From assembly GCA_041158165.1 (NCBI GenBank), contig JBEBBW010000009.1, forward strand, positions 1-47,962: a stretch of DNA of 47,962 nt, in the 5' to 3' direction. Each line of letters begins with the position of its first letter. The first letter of the stretch is position 1. Made by a program: the position numbers and the translations under genes. The notes beneath the pieces are model-generated. The model was not told where the DNA came from, ran no database searches, and saw nothing but the letters and a program-made list of their open reading frames with translations. Origin of the DNA: TMED14 sp041158165. Its GTDB lineage: Bacteria > Bacteroidota > Bacteroidia > Flavobacteriales > Schleiferiaceae. Of this stretch, positions 24,221-32,621 are shown in pieces.

Positions 24221-26671
24221 ATGCACTTTAAAAAACTACTCCTTGCCTCGGCGGTGCTGCTTCTTAGCGCCCAAATGCTGGCCCAGACCTTAACCCAAAC
24301 CGTGCGCGGTACTGTCGTCGATGTCGACTCGAAGTACCCCCTACCGGGCGCCGTGGCGCGCATTGGCGACAAAACGGCCTCAACCGACGAAAACGGTCAG
24401 TTCACCTTGGGCGGAATCCCCATCGGTCGCCAAACCGTGTACGTCAACATGATGGGCTACGAAACGCGAAGTCAAGCAATCGAACTGAACTCCGCCAAAG
24501 AAGCCGTGCTTCAGTTTGGCCTGTTGGAGTCCGCCCTCAGCCTTGACGAGGTCAGTGTTACGGCCACGGCCGCCGGCCAAGCCAAAAACGAAATGGCCAC
24601 GGTAAGTTCACGGCAATTCAGCGTCGAAGAAACCAACCTGTACGCGGGCAGCCGCGGCGAACCTGCGCGTATGGCGACCAACTTCGCGGGCGTTCAGGGC
24701 TCCGACGACCAACGCAACGACCTCGTGGTGCGCGGCAACACCCCGTCGGGTGTGCTGTACCGAATGGAGGGCATCAACATTCCCAACCCCAACCACTTTA
24801 GTATTCCGGGAACGGGCGGCGGTCCGGTGACGATCCTCAACAACAAATTCCTCGCGAATTCCGACTTCTTCACGGGCGCTTGGCCCGCAGAATACGGCAA
24901 CGCCATCGCCGGGGTGTTTGACCTGCAAATGCGCGACGGCAACAACCAAAAGTTTGAAGGAAGTGCCCAGCTCGGCCTGCTCGGAACCGAGCTCATGCTC
25001 GAAGGTCCGCTCGGCAAGGGCGCCAAGGCACCGAGCTTTTTGGCCGTCTACCGCTACTCGACCCTCAGCCTGTTTCAGTCGCTCAACATCAACCTCGGGA
25101 CCAACGCGATTCCGCGCTACCAAGACGGAGCCTTTCGCCTGACCTTCCCCCAGAAAAACGGAGGCAAAATCGCCGCGTGGGGCATGTTTGGCGTCAGCGA
25201 CATCGACATCCTGATCAGCAACCAAACCGATACCTCAGGCTTCGAGAGCTACGGCTCGACCGACCGCGACCAGTACTTCGGCAGCGACATGTTCGTGGGC
25301 GGTGTTAACTACAGTAAGCCGCTGAACAAAACCACCTTCTTCAAGGCGGGTATAGCTGGGTCAACTGCCGTGATTCACGCGGTCAACACCAAGCTCCAGC
25401 GCGAAATTGGTCCGCTCGGCAACGGAACCTTTGGCTGGGTGATAACGGCAAACGACACCATGCTGAACTACACGTTCCGAGAGAACAAAATGCACGGTTT
25501 TTTATCGTTCAACAAAAAAATGAGTACGCGCAGCACCCTTCAAGCCGGCGTCAACATTGATGTGTACATGCTCAACTACCAAGACTCGGTTCGTCAATTT
25601 GACGGCGTGACGGGCGTACTCCCCCCTTGGCGCAAGCAGTGGAACACCCAAACCGCATGGCCTGTGGTGCAACCCTATGTCAGCTACAAGAGCCGCCTCA
25701 ACGAGAAAACCACCTTTACCGCGGGCGTGACGTCGCTGTACTTGGGCGTGAACAAAAAGTCCTTAATGCCGCTGGAACCGCGTGTCGGGCTTAGCTACCA
25801 GGCCAACGTCAACGACCGCTTCTTTATCGGAAGCGGACTGCACGCCCAGGGTCAGGCCCCCTACCTCTACTACTACGCGATGTCGACCCAAAACTTTGAT
25901 CCACTGGAGCACAACGTCGAGCGCATTGGCCTGATGAAGTCGGCCCAAATCGCCGGCGGATGGGAGCGCAAGTACAAGGGTGTGCCGGTGCGCACTAAAA
26001 TCGAGGCCTACTACCAGCACCTGTACGACGTGCCGGTGGAGGTAAAATCCAGCGCATTCAGCATGCTGAATGCGGGCAGCGGATTCGGACGCATCTGGCC
26101 CGACACGCTTCAAAACACGGGCGTAGGCCGCAACTACGGGGTCGAATTCACGGCGGAGCGCTTCTTTGCCGGCGGTTTCTACTTCTTGGCGACCGGATCG
26201 CTATTCGACGCCAAGTACAAGGGCTCCGATGAGGTATGGCGCAACACCATCTTCAACGGACGCTACGCGGTAAACTTCTTGGCCGCCAAAGAATTCAAAC
26301 TGGGTCCGAACAACCGTTTCACGTTGGGCGGTAAGTACACGACGGTGGGCGGACGCTGGTTCGGCACCACGGTCGACCAAGAGGCAACCCTGCGTGCAGG
26401 CGAAATCATCTTCGCCCAAGAAGGCTTCAACATGAAGCAGTACCGCGCCTACCAGCGCCTCGACCTCAAGCTCGGCTACAAGTGGAATTACCCCAACTTG
26501 GCATGGGAGTTCGGCTTGGATATCTCTAACTTGACTGGGGCACAGAACATCTTGACGTTGACCTACATCCCGGGCAAAGACGACCTCAGCACGCCCGACA
26601 TTGACGAGGGCGTTCGCGAGGAATACCAGCTCGGACTCTTCCCCGTGTTCTACTTGCGCTGCGACTTTTAA
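24221..26671 (+). CDS. TonB-dependent outer-membrane receptor
   Basis: 816 residues from the ATG at 24221; a TTG 6 nt upstream is less likely. Signal peptide MHFKKLLLASAVLLLSAQMLAQ; a CarboxypepD_reg-like domain (about 25-110, VRGTVVDVDSKYPLPGAVARIGDKTASTDENGQFTLGGIPIG); a plug (about 115-250, LDEVSVTATAAGQAKNEMATVSSRQFSVEETNLYAGSRGEPARMATNFAGVQGSDDQRNDLVVRGN); and a barrel to the terminal RCDF. The plug differs from the divergent receptor at 21762, so the two probably handle different ligands. No SusD or DUF4249 partner is adjacent; the next gene encodes a DUF5916 protein with its own promoter box. Confidence 0.92.
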   Translation: MHFKKLLLASAVLLLSAQMLAQTLTQTVRGTVVDVDSKYPLPGAVARIGDKTASTDENGQFTLGGIPIGRQTVYVNMMGYETRSQAIELNSAKEAVLQFGLLESALSLDEVSVTATAAGQAKNEMATVSSRQFSVEETNLYAGSRGEPARMATNFAGVQGSDDQRNDLVVRGNTPSGVLYRMEGINIPNPNHFSIPGTGGGPVTILNNKFLANSDFFTGAWPAEYGNAIAGVFDLQMRDGNNQKFEGSAQLGLLGTELMLEGPLGKGAKAPSFLAVYRYSTLSLFQSLNINLGTNAIPRYQDGAFRLTFPQKNGGKIAAWGMFGVSDIDILISNQTDTSGFESYGSTDRDQYFGSDMFVGGVNYSKPLNKTTFFKAGIAGSTAVIHAVNTKLQREIGPLGNGTFGWVITANDTMLNYTFRENKMHGFLSFNKKMSTRSTLQAGVNIDVYMLNYQDSVRQFDGVTGVLPPWRKQWNTQTAWPVVQPYVSYKSRLNEKTTFTAGVTSLYLGVNKKSLMPLEPRVGLSYQANVNDRFFIGSGLHAQGQAPYLYYYAMSTQNFDPLEHNVERIGLMKSAQIAGGWERKYKGVPVRTKIEAYYQHLYDVPVEVKSSAFSMLNAGSGFGRIWPDTLQNTGVGRNYGVEFTAERFFAGGFYFLATGSLFDAKYKGSDEVWRNTIFNGRYAVNFLAAKEFKLGPNNRFTLGGKYTTVGGRWFGTTVDQEATLRAGEIIFAQEGFNMKQYRAYQRLDLKLGYKWNYPNLAWEFGLDISNLTGAQNILTLTYIPGKDDLSTPDIDEGVREEYQLGLFPVFYLRCDF

Positions 26672-26713
26672 GCCGCTCACGCGGTACGGCCGCGAGGCCC
26701 AACAAGAAAAGTC

Positions 26714-26721
26714 TAGCTTTG
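26714..26721 (+). promoter_or_regulatory. Promoter -7 box of the DUF5916 gene
   Basis: TAGCTTTG, an exact TAnnTTTG match, ends 7 nt before the ATG at 26729, implying a leader of only a few nucleotides. Confidence 0.5.
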
Positions 26722-26728
26722 CGCTTCC

Positions 26729-28900
26729 ATGCGCAATCTGGGCTTTTTTCTTTTAATCACGCTCGGACCCTTGGTCCGCGCTCAGACAATTACCGTTACG
26801 GAACACGAGGTTCCGACCAAGCCCGACCGGCTCGAGCTCGACGGGGCCATGGCGGTCGGCGAGTGGACCGGAGCCCTGAGCTTGCCGCTGAGCTGGGAAA
26901 TCAACCCGGGCTACAATTCCCCTGCTCCCTTGGCGACCGAAGGCTATGTGTTTCGCGACGGCGAGGCACTTTATGTGGCGTTTCGATGCAGCGTGGATCC
27001 TAAAGATTTCAGGGCTAACCTCAACCGCCGCGATGCGGCGTGGGAAGACGACTTTGTGGGCATCGCCCTCGACGTCTACGGCGACACGCGCAACATGGTC
27101 TTCCTCGGTTCCAACGCCTACGGCGTGCAGCTCGACGTCCGAAAGAACGACCCCGCCAACCACATGGACGACCAGATGGACGTTTCCTACGACGTGGAAT
27201 TCACCACGCAGGCCGCTCGACAAACCGACTACTACACGGTCGAGATGCGGATTCCGTTCAACACGCTCCAGTTCGGCAGCAGCAAGCGCCAGCGCTGGAA
27301 GTTCACATTCTTTCGGCAGACCTATGCCAACGGGGTACAAGTGAACACCCAGGCCAACCCCCAGTACCGCGAGATTTTTTGTGCCGACTGCCAGTTTGCC
27401 CACTCCCTCATTCTCGACGGAATCAAGCCCAAGCTTCGCCGGCAGCTGATCCCCTATGCCTTCGCTAGCGCGGTAGGTCAACCCGGGGTGGCGCCCAAGC
27501 CAGGGGCTAAAGTTGGCGGATCAGCCTTTATTGGCCTGAGCGCCGCGTCGTCGATCGAGGTTGCCTTGAATCCTGACTTCAGCAACGTAGAAGCCGACGT
27601 GGCCCAAGTGGCGGTCAATTCATCGTTTGCGCTCTTTTACCCCGAGCGACGGCCCTTTTTCATCGAGGGCAGCGACCAGTTTGCCACGCGCCAAACCTAT
27701 GTGTACACGCGCAGCATTGCCAATCCAATGGGCCTGACCAAGTTCACCAACCAGGGCCAGAAGTACCGCAGCTATGTGCTCACCGGGTACGACGCAGCTT
27801 CGCCGTACTTGGTTCCGGGGCGCAACTTTTCGGCCTACGGCACGTCGGGCGCGAACTGGTCGACGGTCGCACGAGTCCAACGGCGCTTGCCCTTCTCGTC
27901 GGGCGTTGGGTTGCTGGCCACGCAGCGCACCTATTTTGAGGGCGGAAGCGGATCGCTTGCCGCAGCCGACGTGAACTTCAGGGTCAGCGACGCGCTGCGC
28001 TTTAAGGCCGAAGTCGCGTTCAGTGATACCCGCGAAGCGGTGGCCAACTGGATCACCGGGGGCGAAGATTTCAAAGGCCGAACGGCCGTACTTGATGGCG
28101 AACGCTACCAAGGAATGGCCATGTACGCGGGACTTGTGCGCCAAAGCAAGCACTGGACCCTGCGCGCCGACGTCATGGGCCAGAGCCCCATGTTCCGCGC
28201 CGAAATGGGGTTTGAACCACAAAACGACTGGATGCGCTACGAGGCAGGGGCGAGCTACAACGGATTTCCGAATAAAAAGCACGTCAAAACCTGGGGCGTG
28301 TATCAGGAAGCAACTCAGTTCCGCTACTTTGACGGAACGTTGCGCCAAAACCACCACCTGGCCTGGGGCTGGATTCAGTGGGGCGGCAACTTAAGGTCCA
28401 GCTTTTTTCACCGCTTCCGCTTTGACGAAGTGTTTAAAAACCAGCATTTCAGCAACCTTCGGACCGTTGGAACTAACCTCAACTGGAAGCCGAGCCAAAC
28501 ATTTACCGTGGGACTAGAATGGAATGCTGGTCAGAGCATTGCCTACAACGAAAACAACCTGCGCTCTGGGCACGAGTCAAACATTTCGTTGGACTTCCAA
28601 ATTCAGGTAGGCGGACAGCTGCGCTGGAACCACATGATTGTCCATTCCCAGATGTACGAACTGGACCGGAGTGCGCTGATTTACCGCGGTTTCATTTACC
28701 GAAGCGGGTTGGAATGGTCGATGAGCCGAGCCACCGAGTTGCGGTTTGTTGCGCAGTGGGACGATTTCAACGCCCGGTTGCTGCTGCAGCCGGTTCTCAC
28801 CTACCGTCCGAATGCGTTTACCCTCGTGTACGCGGGCGGGCAGTACGTGAAGGGCGTGTGGCAAGCCTACCTCAAGGGTCAGGTGGCATTAGGCAAGTAA
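26729..28900 (+). CDS. DUF5916 protein: CBM9-like domain plus outer-membrane barrel
   Basis: 723 residues. Signal peptide MRNLGFFLLITLGPLVRAQ. Residues about 30-215 form a CBM9-like domain (KPDRLELDGAMAVGEWTGAL...LYVAFRCSVDPKDFRANLNRRDAAWEDDFVGIALDVYGDTRNMVFLGSNAYGVQLD), and the rest is the DUF5916 region. That region opens with the marker-like stretch SAASSIEVALNPDFSNVEADVAQVAVNSSFALFYPERRPFFIEGSDQF and continues as alternating beta strands consistent with an outer-membrane barrel. Function is not established for the family; the CBM9-like domain hints at glycan contact. A repeat (copy B) begins at its stop codon. Confidence 0.88.
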   Translation: MRNLGFFLLITLGPLVRAQTITVTEHEVPTKPDRLELDGAMAVGEWTGALSLPLSWEINPGYNSPAPLATEGYVFRDGEALYVAFRCSVDPKDFRANLNRRDAAWEDDFVGIALDVYGDTRNMVFLGSNAYGVQLDVRKNDPANHMDDQMDVSYDVEFTTQAARQTDYYTVEMRIPFNTLQFGSSKRQRWKFTFFRQTYANGVQVNTQANPQYREIFCADCQFAHSLILDGIKPKLRRQLIPYAFASAVGQPGVAPKPGAKVGGSAFIGLSAASSIEVALNPDFSNVEADVAQVAVNSSFALFYPERRPFFIEGSDQFATRQTYVYTRSIANPMGLTKFTNQGQKYRSYVLTGYDAASPYLVPGRNFSAYGTSGANWSTVARVQRRLPFSSGVGLLATQRTYFEGGSGSLAAADVNFRVSDALRFKAEVAFSDTREAVANWITGGEDFKGRTAVLDGERYQGMAMYAGLVRQSKHWTLRADVMGQSPMFRAEMGFEPQNDWMRYEAGASYNGFPNKKHVKTWGVYQEATQFRYFDGTLRQNHHLAWGWIQWGGNLRSSFFHRFRFDEVFKNQHFSNLRTVGTNLNWKPSQTFTVGLEWNAGQSIAYNENNLRSGHESNISLDFQIQVGGQLRWNHMIVHSQMYELDRSALIYRGFIYRSGLEWSMSRATELRFVAQWDDFNARLLLQPVLTYRPNAFTLVYAGGQYVKGVWQAYLKGQVALGK

Positions 28901-28923
28901 CTAGTTGCTAGTTGCTAGTAAAC
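28898..28923. repeat. Dispersed 3'-end repeat, copy B
   Basis: Two direct CTAGTTG units (28901-28907 and 28908-28915 region) begin with the stop codon TAA (28898-28900) of the DUF5916 gene. Its reverse complement shares ACTAGCAACT with copy A (13351-13393). Confidence 0.5.
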
Positions 28924-28951
28924 CGTTTTTACGTGTTTAAACATTTATTAG

Positions 28952-28959
28952 TATCTTTA
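28952..28959 (+). promoter_or_regulatory. Promoter -7 box of the DsbA-like gene
   Basis: TATCTTTA (one change from TAnnTTTG) ends 4 nt before the ATG at 28964. Confidence 0.5.
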
Positions 28960-28963
28960 CCCC

Positions 28964-29614
28964 ATGGTAGTAGATGTATTTAGCGACGTAGTGTGTCCGT
29001 TTTGCTACATTGGCAAGCGCATCATGGAATCCGCCCTGCGCGAACTCGGTATCGCGGACGCCGAAATCCGCTTTCGAAGTTTTGAACTGGATCCCCACGT
29101 GAGCGATGCAGACTTGGGTAGCCCCACCCTCGCCAGCTTGGCCGCCAAAAAAGGAATGAGCCTTGCCGACGCAGCGCGAATGACCCAAGCCGTGGCGTAC
29201 CGAGCGAGCCAAGTGGGCATCTCCATGAACTTGAGTACGACCAAAGTGATGCGCACCCGCGACGCCCACCGCCTCCTTCACTGGGCCCGCAGCCGGTCGT
29301 TAGCTGAAGCCGCGCTGCTCAAAGAGGAGTTGATGAAGGACTATTTTGTGGACGGCATCGACTTGAATGGCCCCGAGGCCCTTTTGTCTACCGTGGAACG
29401 TGCCGGGCTGCCCTTAGACGAAGCACGCGCGGTGCTCGCCGACCCCAAGGCCTTTGACGCCGACGTAGCGGCCGACCTGGACTATGCCCAAAAGCTGAAC
29501 GTGCGCGGCGTGCCCTTTTTCGTATTCAACCAACGCATTGGCTTGAGTGGGGCACAGTCCGTTGAAACGTTTGCAGCCGCGATGAAGGAATCCCTTCACG
29601 ATTCCGCGAAATGA
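28964..29614 (+). CDS. DsbA-family (FrnE-like) thiol oxidoreductase
   Basis: 216 residues. The thioredoxin-fold active site CPFC (C11-C14, in FSDVVCPFCYIGKRIMESAL) is followed by a helical insertion and the cis-proline loop VRGVPFFVF near the C-terminus. This DsbA-like set (FrnE, 2-hydroxychromene-2-carboxylate isomerase relatives) is cytoplasmic: there is no signal peptide. FrnE-type proteins act as disulfide isomerases or redox enzymes in stress; the substrate is unknown. It overlaps the dioxygenase gene by 4 nt (ATGA). Confidence 0.9.
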   Translation: MVVDVFSDVVCPFCYIGKRIMESALRELGIADAEIRFRSFELDPHVSDADLGSPTLASLAAKKGMSLADAARMTQAVAYRASQVGISMNLSTTKVMRTRDAHRLLHWARSRSLAEAALLKEELMKDYFVDGIDLNGPEALLSTVERAGLPLDEARAVLADPKAFDADVAADLDYAQKLNVRGVPFFVFNQRIGLSGAQSVETFAAAMKESLHDSAK

Positions 29615-30435
29615 CCGCACACGAGCTCGACCGTTGGCTAGGCGACGTGCGCACCCCGCGCATGCCTGTGCTGTTTCTGGGCCACGGCAGCCCGATGAAC
29701 GCGATCGAAGACAACCTGTTCACCCGCGAATTCAAAAAACGGGGCCAAACCCTGCCGAAACCTCGCGCGATCTTGTGCATTTCGGCCCACTGGGAGACCC
29801 GTGGTACGTTTTTCACCGCCATGGAACAGCCGCGCACTATTCACGACTTCGGCGGATTTCCCGAACGACTGTTTCAGGTGCAGTACCCCGCCCCTGGGCT
29901 TCCTGAACTGGCGGCCACGGGCGCCGCACTGACCCACGGCGGCATCGATACGGAGCACTGGGGTTTGGACCACGGCGCATGGAGCGTGCTGATTCACCTC
30001 TACCCTGACGCCAATGTACCGGTGGTGCAAATGAGTTTGGACCGCGCACGCACGCCAAGCGAGCACGTAGCCCTCGCGAAGCACCTTGCCGACCTTCGCT
30101 ACCGCGGCGTACTGATCGTGGGCAGCGGCAACATCGTCCACAACCTGGGCCGAGTGGCCTGGGACCGCTTGAATGAAGTTGGGTTCGCCTACGACTGGGC
30201 TACCGAAGCCCGCCAGCTGCTGATGGACCGCGTGCGCAGCGGCCGGCTCGACGAGCTCGCCTCCTACACCCAGCTGGGTACGGCGGTGCAGCACGCCATT
30301 CCGACACCGGAGCACTTCCTGCCGCTTCTTTACACCCTGGCTTTGAGGGAGGCCGACGAAGACCTTGACGTCTTCAATGACTATGCGCTGGCGGGTTCCC
30401 TGACGATGACGTCGGTCGCGCTCGGCGTGCACTAA
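29611..30435 (+). CDS. ygiD: Class III extradiol ring-cleavage dioxygenase (DODA/YgiD-like)
   Basis: 274 residues of the LigB superfamily. Metal and catalytic histidines lie in PVLFLGHGSPMNAIEDN (H25), CISAHWETRG (H60), DHGAWSVLIHLYPDANVPVVQMSLD and GSGNIVHNLG, the set of DODA-type enzymes. E. coli YgiD opens 3,4-dihydroxyphenylalanine at the 4,5 position in vitro. The natural substrate here is unknown, but a catechol is implied. Co-transcribed with the DsbA/FrnE-like gene by a 4-nt overlap. Confidence 0.92.
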   Translation: MTAHELDRWLGDVRTPRMPVLFLGHGSPMNAIEDNLFTREFKKRGQTLPKPRAILCISAHWETRGTFFTAMEQPRTIHDFGGFPERLFQVQYPAPGLPELAATGAALTHGGIDTEHWGLDHGAWSVLIHLYPDANVPVVQMSLDRARTPSEHVALAKHLADLRYRGVLIVGSGNIVHNLGRVAWDRLNEVGFAYDWATEARQLLMDRVRSGRLDELASYTQLGTAVQHAIPTPEHFLPLLYTLALREADEDLDVFNDYALAGSLTMTSVALGVH

Positions 30436-30448
30436 AATCGGCTTCGCG

Positions 30449-30456
30449 TACTTTTG
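30449..30456 (+). promoter_or_regulatory. Promoter -7 box of the SRPBCC gene
   Basis: TACTTTTG, an exact TAnnTTTG match, ends 4 nt before the ATG at 30461; the clearest protein-coding example of a leaderless arrangement on this strand. Confidence 0.55.
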
Positions 30457-30460
30457 AGGT

Positions 30461-30865
30461 ATGATTGAAGTATCATCCCTCACATCGGCCCGCCGCAGCC
30501 TGGCGTGGAGCGCGTTTACCGACCCAAACCACGTGGTCAACTGGAATTTTGCCGGCGACGACTGGTGCTGCCCAAGCTGCCGCAACGACCTCCGCGTCGG
30601 CGGAACCTTGAGTTCGCGCATGGAAGCCCGCGACGGCTCATTTGGGTTTGATTTTGAGTCAACCTACACTCAGGTGGTCGAGGGCAGCCTGCTCGCGCTC
30701 ACCATGGCCGACGGACGCCGCTGGGAGGTGGAGTTCTCTGACGAGGACGGCAGAACGCGCGTTACCGAGCGCTTCGACCCCGAAGGCGAAAACCCCCACG
30801 ACATGCAGCGCATGGGCTGGCAAATGATCTTGGACCGCTTCGCAGCCTACGCGTCAAGCCTGTGA
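30461..30865 (+). CDS. SRPBCC/AHSA1-like domain protein
   Basis: 134 residues in the AHSA1/START-like ligand-binding fold: an N-terminal strand, WSAFTDPNHVVNWNFAGDDWCCPSCRNDLRVGGTLSSRMEARDGSFGFDFESTYTQVVEG, the usual VxGxLxxxxE type of hairpin, and a closing helix GWQMILDRFAAYASSL. The WCCPSC stretch has three cysteines in a row of six. The domain binds hydrophobic ligands or assists Hsp90 in eukaryotes; in bacteria its role is mostly unknown. It overlaps the next gene by 4 nt (GTGA). Confidence 0.85.
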   Translation: MIEVSSLTSARRSLAWSAFTDPNHVVNWNFAGDDWCCPSCRNDLRVGGTLSSRMEARDGSFGFDFESTYTQVVEGSLLALTMADGRRWEVEFSDEDGRTRVTERFDPEGENPHDMQRMGWQMILDRFAAYASSL

Positions 30866-32298
30866 GCCCCACGGCACGCTGGATGGGTGCCGTCCTGATT
30901 GCAGGAGCGAGCCTTATGGGGTTTCTCGCTTGGTTCAGCGTGTGGACCACCCCCCACCTCAACGCCGACCAAGCCATCCACATTTTGATGGCCGAGCGCT
31001 TTGACGTGGCGCGCGATGCCTACTACTGGGGCCAGGACCGTTTGGGCAGCCTTTTGCCCGCCCTTGGTGCAGTGCTAGTGGCCCTTGGCGTGCCTAGCCT
31101 TGACGCACTGGCCTGGCTCCAGCTCGGCGTGCTGCTGGCCTCGGGGCTCGTTTGGCTTCGGCTACTGCGCAACCCGTTGCTCGGCGCCCTGGGCTTCGCG
31201 GCAATGCTGCTCCCTGTTTTTCCGTTCCACGAGTCGGTGGCCATTGGCCATCCATACCTCACACAGCAGTTTTTTGGGCTACTTTGGCTCAGCGTCCTCG
31301 ATCGCGGCACAGGTTCTATGGGCGGATCGCTGCGCGCGCTTGGCCTTCCCTTACTCGGACTTGCCGCGCTGTGGGCTTCGGAACTCAGCTTGCCGTTTTT
31401 AGTGGCTTCGGCGTGGTACTACCGGCGCAGTCTGGTGGATTTGGTGCGCAGCCACCCCTGGGCCAGCCTCGCGGGAACCCTCGTGGGCAGCACCGCGCTC
31501 ACCGCAGCGAAGTTGGGCGCGCCCAAGCAGCGTGGTTTTGGAACGTTGCTTGCCGATCCGAGCGACTTTGTGAAGTCCATTAGCATTCAATGGAGTGAGT
31601 GGTCTACAACCCTGCTTTTTGAAGGCAATAAGCCGTTTAATGGACTGTACTGGTGGACTGTATTGGTCGTGGTCGGCCTGGTCGCTGGGGCCGGACTGAG
31701 GCAGCAGATTAAGCCAAGCAGGCGAACGGCAAGTTTGGCTGTGGGCGCAGCCGCCACATGGCTTTTAGTCCACGCGTCGGGTTGGAGCGCAGCCAATGGG
31801 TTTCCGCTTCGGTACTTTGCTGCGGCTTTTGGCCTCGGATCCTTGGCACTTGGGTCGTATGCGACTGACTTAGGTTGGGGAACCCGGCGATCGCATTGGT
31901 TTGCCGCCCTGGGCCTGGTCGCGCTCCAGGGCTGGGCAGCTTGGTCGTTCAGTGCGCATTTTTCGACCGGAGCCAAAGGGCGATTGGACCGCGTTCAGGC
32001 GGAGGCGCTGGCGGTTGCGCTGGCCAGCGAGCGGCAGCCTGCGGCGGTCATGGGCAGCTACTGGAATGCGTATTTGGTCGACGGACTCTCGGGCAAGGTG
32101 GTCGGTTTGCCCTTCGAAGGGGAACATTGCCGAAATCGTCGCTACGAGGGCGCCGTTCTGAACGCAGATTCGGTTGCCTTTATTGGCAACGGATGGCTTA
32201 ATGTGCTGCCTGATTCGCTAAATCAGTACGGGCGGGTTTGGACTGCCGCGGGAAGTGCCGCAGAGGTGAATGGGGTGCGCTACCGGTGGTACCGATAA
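30862..32298 (+). CDS. Polytopic membrane protein, GT-C (PMT/GT39-like) glycosyltransferase candidate
   Basis: 478 residues, GTG start. At least 9 hydrophobic helices are seen. After helix 1, HLNADQAIHILMAERF (D36) and then YYWGQDRLGSLLPALGAVL (54-72) match the pattern of lipid-linked GT-C sugar transferases (acidic residue in the first periplasmic loop, then the yGQ.y.Gs....aa motif). The C-terminal domain (about 370-478) is soluble and probably periplasmic. These enzymes move a sugar from a polyprenyl-phosphate donor to an acceptor. The sugar and acceptor are unknown. GT2 genes of the DPM1 type that could make such donors are at 37498-38484. Confidence 0.7.
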   Translation: MSPTARWMGAVLIAGASLMGFLAWFSVWTTPHLNADQAIHILMAERFDVARDAYYWGQDRLGSLLPALGAVLVALGVPSLDALAWLQLGVLLASGLVWLRLLRNPLLGALGFAAMLLPVFPFHESVAIGHPYLTQQFFGLLWLSVLDRGTGSMGGSLRALGLPLLGLAALWASELSLPFLVASAWYYRRSLVDLVRSHPWASLAGTLVGSTALTAAKLGAPKQRGFGTLLADPSDFVKSISIQWSEWSTTLLFEGNKPFNGLYWWTVLVVVGLVAGAGLRQQIKPSRRTASLAVGAAATWLLVHASGWSAANGFPLRYFAAAFGLGSLALGSYATDLGWGTRRSHWFAALGLVALQGWAAWSFSAHFSTGAKGRLDRVQAEALAVALASERQPAAVMGSYWNAYLVDGLSGKVVGLPFEGEHCRNRRYEGAVLNADSVAFIGNGWLNVLPDSLNQYGRVWTAAGSAAEVNGVRYRWYR

Positions 32299-32368
32299 GG
32301 CGATTGAATGGATTGCGCCCAGGTGCCTTCGGCCTCTGGGCGCGTTCCCCGGGCGGGAGTGCTTCACC

Positions 32369-32498
32369 TCAATCGAGCGACCGCGGCGCGCCGCAGCGCA
32401 CCGCCTTCTTTTTTAGGCCCCCTGCTCCCTTAAACTAGTTTGCTCGCAGGGGGCCTAAAAAAAAGCGCCCCCAGTTGGGGGCGCGGTCGCTCGATTGA
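32369..32498. repeat. Nested inverted repeat
   Basis: Outer arms are a perfect 17-bp inverted repeat (32369-32385 and 32482-32498). Inside are a second perfect palindromic arm pair of at least 12 bp (32414-32425 and 32446-32457), flanked by T and A runs that extend it, and a smaller 8-bp hairpin (32465-32484). The block lies between the GT-C gene and tRNA-Ser. The stretch 32299-32368 holds nothing recognised. Confidence 0.85.
32465..32484 (-). terminator. Terminator of the tRNA-Ser gene
   Basis: A perfect 8-bp GC stem, loop of 4 nt, then on the minus strand a run of 8 T. It lies just downstream (on the minus strand) of tRNA-Ser and inside the nested repeat. Confidence 0.8.
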
Positions 32499-32500
32499 GC

Positions 32501-32588
32501 TGGCGGAAGAAGAGGGATTCGAACCCCCGGACCTGTTACAGTCAACGGTTTTCAAGACCGCCGCGATCGACCACTCTGCCATTCTTCC
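32501..32588 (-). tRNA. tRNA-Ser(UGA)
   Basis: The minus strand starts GGAAGAA and ends TTCTTCC plus discriminator G and encoded CCA. The D arm contains GGCAGAGTGGTCGA, the anticodon stem-loop reads GCGGT-CTTGAAA-ACCGT with anticodon TGA, there is a long variable arm (class II, as in Ser), and the T arm is GGGGGTTCGAATCCC-like. Length 88 nt. The promoter (TTTG at 32618-32621, TATTTTTG at 32593-32600) ends 4 nt before the mature 5' end. Confidence 0.95.
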
Positions 32589-32592
32589 GGGG

Positions 32593-32621
32593 CAAAAATA
32601 CGTAACTTCACTGCATGCAAA
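32593..32621 (-). promoter_or_regulatory. Promoter of tRNA-Ser (-33 TTTG, -7 TATTTTTG)
   Basis: Minus-strand TTTG (32618-32621), a 17-nt spacer and TATTTTTG (32593-32600) match the Bacteroidota sigma-A promoter. The box ends 4 nt before the tRNA 5' end. The -33 element overlaps the first codons of the GWxTD gene. Confidence 0.7.

Noticed and set aside
32409..32463. Palindrome flanked by T and A runs as a plus-strand terminator
   Set aside because: The T run precedes the stem and the A run follows it on both strands, so there is no U tract after the hairpin; the inner hairpin at 32465-32484 is the tRNA terminator.
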